Below are positions 50,701 to 60,300 of a stretch of DNA of 64,000 nucleotides, one piece after another. The stretch is from the NCBI GenBank assembly GCA_951640165.1, contig OX621252.1, positions 17,939,934 through 18,003,933 on the forward strand, written 5' to 3'. The DNA comes from Pseudoips prasinana (lineage: Eukaryota > Arthropoda > Insecta > Lepidoptera > Nolidae). Below the pieces are notes generated by a model. It searched no databases. It was not told the DNA's origin and saw only the letters and a list, made by a program, of their open reading frames with translations. Every line of letters begins with the position of its first letter. Position 1 is the stretch's first letter. A program made the translations under genes and the position numbers.

Positions 50701-51349
50701 TACTCAATTTTATTTGGAAATGAACCCTATAAAAACATTTTACAATATTGAATTTATACTAGAGCTTAATTGACCCGGGCAGACGTTTAAAAACTTTTAT
50801 TTATTCTTTTTGCGCCAGTCTGTACCAATTTCAATGAATTTATTTCGGTCTTATTCAGTGGAATAGTCTAGTTAATTACGTGGAGTGTTAAAAAAATGTT
50901 TTGACGAATCTTATAAAACCTAATCTGCTTATTGCTTAATGTTTTATCCAAAATGATTTCCTTTCCCTATGTATGTCATTTAAAGCCAGACTAAATTGTT
51001 CATGTTTTTTTCTTCAGGTTTTTAGTATAATTAGAATTAAGAGGACAGATTATCTATTTATATATACCATACGTGGCTACATATATACAAACTAGGCTAC
51101 GGTGACGATCACCGTAGCCTAGTTGGTAGTGCTCCTGCCTACGAAGCTGGTGGTCCTGGGTTGAAATCCCGGTAAGTGCAAATATTTGTGTGATGAGCAC
51201 GAATATTTGTTTCTGAGTCATGGATGTTTTCTATGTATTTAAGTAATAATCTATCTATATCAGTATGTATATAGTCGCCTGGTACCCAAGCTAAGCTAGC
51301 TAGCTAAGCTTTGCTTAGTTTGGGGCTAGGATGATCTGTGTGACATTGT

Positions 51350-51386
<37 letters not shown>

Positions 51387-54300
51387 ATCCCGTGGGTGTC
51401 ATAAAAGGCGACTAAGGGGTAGGCCAGGTAGTCAACCAGCAGTACTTGTTTACTATAACTACTACCTATCTGCGGTCGCCAACTCGTATGCCAAACTTGG
51501 TGATTATGACAAACCTCTCCAAATGGTTACGTTGTAGAAACCTTTGGATGAGGCCTATGTTCAATAGTGGATGATATCAGGCTGATGATGTAATTATGTA
51601 CCTATGTATAAACCAATATCTTGAATTAAATAAACCTTATTATATTAAGTGAAATAATATTGGAATAGATATTGTGGTGCAAGGACTTGCCAGTGCCAAA
51701 GCTGGTGGATATAGCTTTGGACGATACGTGTCGAGTCTTAAACTGAAACCATTTCAATTGCTGTATCGACTGACAGGCATAGCTCCTCTGGCAGTACGGA
51801 GAGCGGTGACAAGTTATTATGAAACCTAAAAAATTGATAATGACGCACGGCATCTATTGCACAACCTCAGTCTTGTGTCATAAAGGTTAGAGAACACACA
51901 TAGCTTTGGGAAGTGTGTGTACCACTCAGTGAAGAACTCTCACAAGCTAGATGCCAACTTGCAAACACTACTTACAAACTGCTTACACCATTAGTCCCAT
52001 TATTAGAAATTTTGGCCCCTAGATGGAAACTGCCTTTATTGGGCTAGAAATCGACGAATAGGTTTCAGTTTGGCTGGCACATTGACAATTGTAGCCTGGA
52101 ATAAAAATGCGTTTATGTCCCTCATTTGATGGGGCACTTATTATTATATCTCGTGTGCCCCAACTGCACACTCATACATAGATGGATGCTACTGATTATG
52201 TGCTAATCGTAGCCAATTTCTGGGCAGGCGCAACTTAGATTACATAAATTATATGACGGTAGATTTGGTAAAAATAAGTATTGTTAATATGTTTTATAAT
52301 AAAGTCTTTTATAATTAACCAAATAGATTCGTACGTATAAACTATGTTTTTGGATGCCATGACATCGATAAATCGTTTTAAAAATTGCTGTGTAAGTTAA
52401 ATTTATGAGCTTGTAACTGCTTTGCAGTTATTTAGCCTTTTTTCTGTATCATGAGTTCTAAGATTTGTAAATGGTTTCCTAAAACATAGTTATCTGAGTA
52501 GATCATTGCATTTTTTTTTAAATTTCAAAACTGTTATGTACAATTGTAATTTAGGTAATGCATTTTTTTGTCCAGTGGTCCCCTTGTCGGTGTCACTAGT
52601 AAACCGTCCACCGCAGCTATTGGCTGGTGTAGCGGCAACTTTGCGGTGTGTGTCTGAAGGAAGTCGGCCACCAGCCCAGATCACGTGGTATAAAGACAAC
52701 AGAATTTATGACAGGAAAATGGTATGTTTTTGAAACAATTTTTCTATTATATTTTAATTATATTACTTAAATTCCAATTCACCTCATCATAAGAGATATA
52801 CAAATTAATAGTTTGATGGATTAAGAGACCTACTATTGATTTATGATACTGAAATCTTACTTTCGGTGTCATAAAACGTCTCTTAATCATTTAAGTGACT
52901 GCTAGCCTATTGCCAATTAATCGAATAATTTAATTGTTTTTTTGACTATCCCATTTCAAAATGTTTCTCTGAAGTATATAATATGAACTCATTCTAATTG
53001 CCAACATCCTTGATTTTATTTTTTAATCACTTATGTACTGAACTGTTGAGAGAGTTTGCTTTATAGCATTATTCGCGATACAAAACGTAAATCTAAATCT
53101 CAAAAATGGGAAAACATATTTTTTTATAATCCGGCGGGTCCCGAACTGCCTTCTCCCATCCGGGTTAGACGTTTTGAATTTTCGAGATTTAAGTTCGTTC
53201 TTAGTTTTTTAGCTGCGTGTCTTGACTTGTATATCCTTAATTTTCTATATCACATATTATTATAACTGATTCAGTAAATTACTTTTAAAAGAAACTGTAA
53301 AACATCATTCGAGTAAAAAATACCATTACCAAAGATTTCGTTTCCGAATCTAGGTTACCTACAAAATTGTTCACTAGTTTCGCAACCCAATACTCTTATT
53401 TCACCGCTGCAGGTAATCCCTCAATTAACTACCATTCTGAAGCTAAGCACGCACTGTGGCTTTTAAATCGATTGTTGCGTTTTATAGTCGAATCGGTCAT
53501 TGATGGACTTTGATTTAGCGCCACACTAATTGAGCTTCGATCGTCCATCGCTACACAAAAGCTTAGACAAATGCGACTATTTCAGTTCGTTTTTATATGA
53601 ACATCTACGTCATAGATCTACATAAATTTCTATTACGTTTAATTGGATTGAATTTAATGTCATATGAGTTAAAAAATATAATATATAATTATTTATCATT
53701 TCTATTTTTATTTGTGTAGATCACAGTGTCTATATGCCTTACTTTCTTATATGTTAGATTATTGTTTTACTATCCTAAATCTGAATACAAAATAATAACG
53801 CAGATGTCAGTTTGTTTTGACATGCACGAATACCATGTATCGATATTATAGTAGACTTGCTGTGTCCGCGACTTCATCCGCACATTATGTAATGACTGTA
53901 TGTCTCCACAAAATAAGTAACTCTTTTATGGGGCAATGTATAAGATTCTATAAAAAACTTCCCAATGATATTAGAGAATTGGCTACGAATAAGTTTAAAA
54001 GAATTATTAAAGCCAAATTGTGTAGCAAAGTTCTGATTATTTAAGTGATAAAAGTGCTTGGGATTGAGTTGTTTTGAGTGACATGACTGTAATGATGACA
54101 TGTGACATGATTGTAATTAAACTTAAGTATATTTTATTTTAAAAAAGGATTTTAATATAAAACGACAAAATAAAAGGACTACTGAGTTTTCTGGCAGTGT
54201 TTCTCAGTAGCTGCCAAGTCATGCTCTGCACGGTAGGGTAAAAAAAAATTGACGATTCCACATAAATGTAATTTTGTTACGGAATAAATAATATTTGACT

Positions 54301-57300
54301 TTGACTTTGTAAATGTTACATCAAAATATTTCAAATATTTGGTCTCTTGTCGCAAACTTATAAAAATTTCACATAAACCTTACATATTTCCACACAAACT
54401 TTCATCCCCTATTCCCTATTGTTATTTTACACCCGTGAGGGTAAAACTTTTACACACTTTGAATGTCATATTTATTTATATCGAATCACCAGTCTATAAA
54501 ATAAGATTCATGGAAGTATCGTCATTCTTAGAAAAGAATGACGATACTTCCATTCATCTTTTCATCCCCCCTTTCAACCCCCTATAACCCTTTTTTCCTT
54601 TAAAAATTAGCCTATGTCTGTTCTCAGGCTCTAGACTATAGGTGTACCAAATTTCAATCAAATCGTTTCAGTAGTTTTGGCGTGAAAGAGTGACAGATAG
54701 ACAGACAGAGTTACTTTCGCATTTATAATATTATAGTGAGGATTGTTGGATCGAGCGCAAAGAGAGTATATACATTAGAGTTAATTTCTCACTTTCTCAA
54801 AATGCGTAATTTACTTTTCTTTTAACTAACAGTCTACTTATGGTGATAAAATATACCTTCTCGAAATAAAAACTCAAGTTAATGAAAACAAAGTTTAATT
54901 TATCTTCTACTCAAACATTTAAACAATTATTAAATGTGCATTTATTTAAATATTTATTCCGCGACTATTGCAGCACAAGCTTATTAAAAATTTCATTTTC
55001 AGCACTTTCTGGAGTTGAATTTATTCATAATTGCAATCGCTGAGTTTTTTTTTTTCTAAATATGATGTCAAAGGTTTACCATAGTATAACTTTAGCATTA
55101 TGGTATTTAACAAAATAAAAAACAGTGTATTAACGAAAAACTGGGCAACCATGAGATTTAATATAACATTTCTGCACTGTTTTGGTTCTAAGCAAAAATT
55201 ATGTCTTTTGTGATCAGGGATCTACTCTCTTTCTAACGAAAATGAAACTACGTTAATAAACGAACTTACGCAGCTGACCCTCCTCTATTTTATTTCGTGC
55301 ACATAAATGAAATTCAGATCCATAAACTATTTTCGAGAGCGATTTCGTTGAACTGTTGTGTGAGATTTTTGTGAAGTCATTTTAAGTAAATTATGGGTGT
55401 GACTTTTTCTTACAACGATTAATTGGCTTATTTTTAATTGTTCATAAATTTTGTGGTCTAATAAGTATTTCTTGTTATAGTCATGCTTCTTGTTATCTCA
55501 AGAAATTAGAAATATAAAATCTATTTTCGATGAAATCAAATGCGAGCAATAAAGAACCCTTTCACTGACATTATTACCCGGCTAATTTGAAGAGTATAGA
55601 GTATTATATGAGCGATGAGTAGTAGGTAATATACGACATTAAAAATGTGACACAATTTGTTTTGTCGTGGGCCCGTCCAAATTTTGTCCCATTGAACCTT
55701 GGTATCTATCTCTGGCATAACAATACAAGGACCTTACTTAGATCCTTACGGTCTAAAACAAAAAGAGATTATCAACAGAGAAATGCCATTTTTAACTGAT
55801 AAGTATGTAACAAGGTACTTGATAAAAAATATACAGCACTTTAACCATGAGCTCGATTTCATGACTCTGTGGCTTTGGAGGTAATAAAGGCATTTTCGCG
55901 AAGTTCGTACCGAAATTTCGTTGTTCGGAGAAAGAGAGAGTAGACCCTCAGTTTTACGGTGATTAATTATGACATTACTATTTAGATGGAAGAAAATATA
56001 TTGTGCATGTTAAATCAAATTGTCATCTGTGATATAAAATTTTAATCAGGTTAAAAGCAAACCTTGATTTAACGTCATCATAGGCAAAAATTCAATGTTA
56101 CTGTGTTAATACAGTTACATTGGATTAATTACATTTATGAAACAGTAAAATAAATAAAAATAATTGTGGCCTAGAATTTCAATTTGTATTTTTTTTTATT
56201 TATTTGTAATTGACGTGTTTATTAATATGTATCATTATTTACTTTATTTCTTATTACTTCAAAATCAGTAGCTGTACACAGTTATACACAAATATAGTGT
56301 AATTATAATAAGTCGTCAGCATTTAATATCTTTAACATAAAAAAAAACTTAAAATCGAAATACTTTATGTTAAGATTTTTTTCTTATGTTAAAAATATGA
56401 ATTGTTGTTTGAATAGCATACTGTGTTATTTTTATTATTACAAATATTAATATAAAAAATTCAAATACATTTCAATTGAAGAAAAATGAAATACTTTATT
56501 ATAATTTCGAAATTATTTGTTGCAATTATGTGTTCTTTAAATTGCATAACATAGTACATGTACGTATAATTGAATTAGGACCTAAAATTATTTAATTTTT
56601 CAAGGTGACTGACCATTCAAACGAGACCTGGTCTGTTAGCACGCTGGTTTTCAGTCCCAGCCCAATGGACAACGGGGCTACAGTGAAGTGTATTGCTGCC
56701 AACCCACGCCTGCCAACGAAGTCAATAGATGACCAACTGCAGCTCAATGTTGTATGTTAGTATCATGTTATGTTACCGAGTGTTTATAATATTTTTAAAC
56801 CGATTACGGATCGATTTTAACAAGGTGAGCTACAGCTTAATTCGCCGGTTCAACGAAAGACATGGAGGTTAAAAATTACTAAATAATTTGTTCGTTCGGT
56901 TTCAACGCTGAAAATTGATTCCGGACTATTAATGACGTCACATGTGCTCATGGAAGCCGATCACGATCACGATGATCGGCGACTTAGGCGGTATGTCGCC
57001 AAGTAAGTTATATTCTTAGTTTTCAGAACATCTCTGACATAACCATTGCCCATACGATAAAGTAATTGGCGTTCACCATGACCACAGCTTAACATGTGTA
57101 GAAATTTTTTTTAGTGGCCTAATAGTTCTTCAACTGCCGATGATGGGGTTCTGGGTTTAAATTCCAGGTCGGGCCTAAAGTGTTTTTGGTATTTTTCATA
57201 ATCTGCAATGTTTAAATGCCCATGCCTCGGATAGCACGTAAAGCTGTCGTACGTGCTTCTGATCTCCTTGGTCGTTTCGGATAGTCGTTCCATCAGACCA

Positions 57301-60300
57301 TCTCTCACTATCTCCCTTGCTCATGAAGATAGAGAGTGTACCTAATTTGGTTCGCACACTAGTGCAAAATAATATTTCCTGCATAGTAGGACAGTTTCTG
57401 TTGAGATCAGCTGCCGTAGCTAATATATTATTTAAATAATTAATTACCTTTAATACATATATTACCTTTAATAAGTACCTAGTCTTCTCAAATATTTCGT
57501 ATTTTATAAGTAAAACGTTTGTTGCACACATCTTTAAAATCAATTGTATAAATTCTAGTATCGAGGTAACCAGCCCCACGTAGCACCTAATTCAGATTTA
57601 TACAATCCATTTGATGCTCCACTATCTTAACGCAATGAAGACGTTTAATCTTTCCAAGATGGCTGGTATGGCATTAATTAGGATTAAAACTGTTACCAAA
57701 AGATACCGATTGAAAAATTAATATTTTTAAATAATTCATCAATCACGATTTTATAATCAACTAACACGTTTGTTGTGTATCCAGACAGTCCCTTGGTGAC
57801 GCTGACGCTTGGCAGCACCCTCAATCCCCACGACATCAAGGAAGGAGATGACGTGTATTTTGAATGCAACGTGCGCGCCAACCCTAGGGAGCACCGCATA
57901 TCCTGGTACCATAATGTGAGTAATTAATTATTTAAACGTTGTTCGGTTTCAATGTTAATGTTGTAATGAGGATAAAAGTGAAAAAGGTATGCTGAAATGG
58001 TTTGAGCATTTAGAAAGGATGAATGAAAGAAGATTGGCGAAAGAAGTATACCTGGCCTGTGTGAACGGTAAAACCGGAAGGGGAAGACCTCATAGAACAT
58101 TCTCCGACCAAAACGGCGACGTTCTCAAGAAATGCAAGGTCAGAAGTACCCTGTACCAGCGAGCATGTGTACAAAGATCGTAACAAATGGAAATCCGTTG
58201 ACTCTCCCTCTGAGAAACAGGCCTGAGTCTATGCATGAATGAGAATTATCGAATTTGTTCTCGGCAAATAACCTCTTATTAAATGCAAGAAAAACTAAAT
58301 ATATTTAACATATTCTCATTACCGAATGTGAACGATTGCACTTCATGAGGAATTATTATATTTGATTTATATATTTGAGGTTGATTTATTTATAAAGAAA
58401 TTACATTATAATACAAAGATAAAACAGATAATTTTTTAGATTGAAAGAATGTCAATTGCCATTTACGAAGAAGAGGTTAATGTCGTATATGGCACTTTAT
58501 ATTCCATTGTGAGATGTGTGTATATTTAGTTAAATCGACCGCATTTTCGGAATTTCGCATTTTTTATTTAAATACCGTTGTTTTTTTTAAGTGCATCTAA
58601 TTTGAAGCTATGCTTATGATATTACAAACAGATACTTAAGTATAATATAATATTCTTTTAAATTTACTAATAATTTTCACAAATGCCTTTAAGCCCATAA
58701 ATTAAATACAAAGCAGAGAAATAGCAAAAACAGATAAAATAACGGAGCCGTTATGTCCGTGGAAACATTGTATAATTTAATATTATGAATACTGTCATGA
58801 GGAACTATCATATGCATAATTGTAACTGGTAACTCACTGGGTTTATTTAATGTTGGATTGCCAACTGTTTATACATACATACAGGGTGTAACGTAACTTC
58901 AGGAGCTAGATTTGCCTATTAACGTGAAAAACATTAACTTGCCAAATACAGTAAAATTTAATTAACTTCCCAAATAAATCAGAGGAGGTGCAGCCCGTAT
59001 CTTCGCCCATAAACGTTGTTATAGTTTTACGAACCACTCCTAAAACTGACTATCTCATGCAGCACCACGACAGGAACCGCCTTGCGTCGAGATTCAAACC
59101 CCCAAGTTTTGTTTTTGTTTGTAACAAACTAGTTTCATTTAATTTGCTCAGATTTATGTTTAGATTGCTATCCTCAAATTTCCTCCACTACGATACATCT
59201 AGTTTATATATTATATAATTTTAATTATAACTTTAACCCTTTGCAGTTGTAAGAAAATTTTAGCGAGCGCATTATATAAACAGCTTTTTTATCGATATAA
59301 AATTGCCATACCATAATGAATTCAAATTATTTGTAACAGGGTTTAAAATAGCCTGTAGTACGTTAATGCAAACCCGCACCATTATACGTTGACGGATGTA
59401 AACTTTAAAATTATTGTTACCTATTTGCATCATTGCCGATGAAAGGGTCAATGTGAAATACAATATGGAAAGAGATACTGTAGTTAGTTGGGCGATAGGT
59501 TTCCGCACTTAGCCTCCCAATTGGGCCATTGTGCGTGATACTTGTTTGGCTACTCGAACCATTAGTTCCATCCAGAAGTCCAGGAGACCACGAAAGCCTA
59601 GCTTGAGGGCCTCCTGCAGTGTCTTCGGATCGTTCAGGAACTTTGCCCGTTGGTAAGCAACACTCTTGCAGTGTAGCAGTACGTGTGCTGGTGTTTCTTC
59701 ATTTTCAATGCACCCTCTGCACAGGGGGCTGTCCGTGACGCCAATCTTGAAGAGGTGTTTGTTTAGCGTGCAGTGTCCGGTAATTGTGCCTATCACCATG
59801 CGTAGATCCTTCCTGTTTAGATGTAATAGATTACGCGACAGGCGTTTGTTCAGAGATGGTAGAAATTCTTTTGTCTGTCTGCATGATTCCAGATCTATCC
59901 ACTCTTTTTCATGTTCTTGTGTGGTTTTCTCACACAGCCATGTTTTCAGTTGGTTATAGGGTATGGGTACAATGGGTTCAGGTCCCATTGTTGTCGTTTC
60001 CGATCCCTTTCTTGCCAGCTGGTCCGCAGTGTCATTTCCTAGAGATCTACTGTGCCCTCTTATCCACTGTATTGTGACCTTGTTAGTTGTGAGATCTTTT
60101 CAAGCGCACCGTGGCACTCCAGAATGAGTCCACTGTTGAATTGGTTGCTCTTTAAGGCTTGAAGCACAGAGGCACTGTCTGAGATTATGCGTATGGATTT
60201 ACCATGCACATCTCGAGACTTGACTGCTGTTGCTGCTAGTGTTATTCCCACGCATTCCGCTTGGAAAATAGAATTTAGACTACTAAGTGTCGTGATACTG

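Larger units (their letters stand above)
53850..54742 (-). mobile_element. Helitron-like element interrupted by a LINE 3' end
   Basis: Left remnant GACTTGCTGTGTCCGCGACT and TCATCCGCA; right part 54309-54742 ends TTTCGCATTTATAATATTAT and AGTGAGGA, the reverse of the Helitron start. Insert at ~53880-54308. Confidence 0.5.

Noticed and set aside
56741..56760. Alternative donor GTATGT at 56752 for exon f
   Set aside because: It would put exon g in a frame with an immediate stop; GTTAGT after 56755 restores the conserved NVVYSPLV joint.
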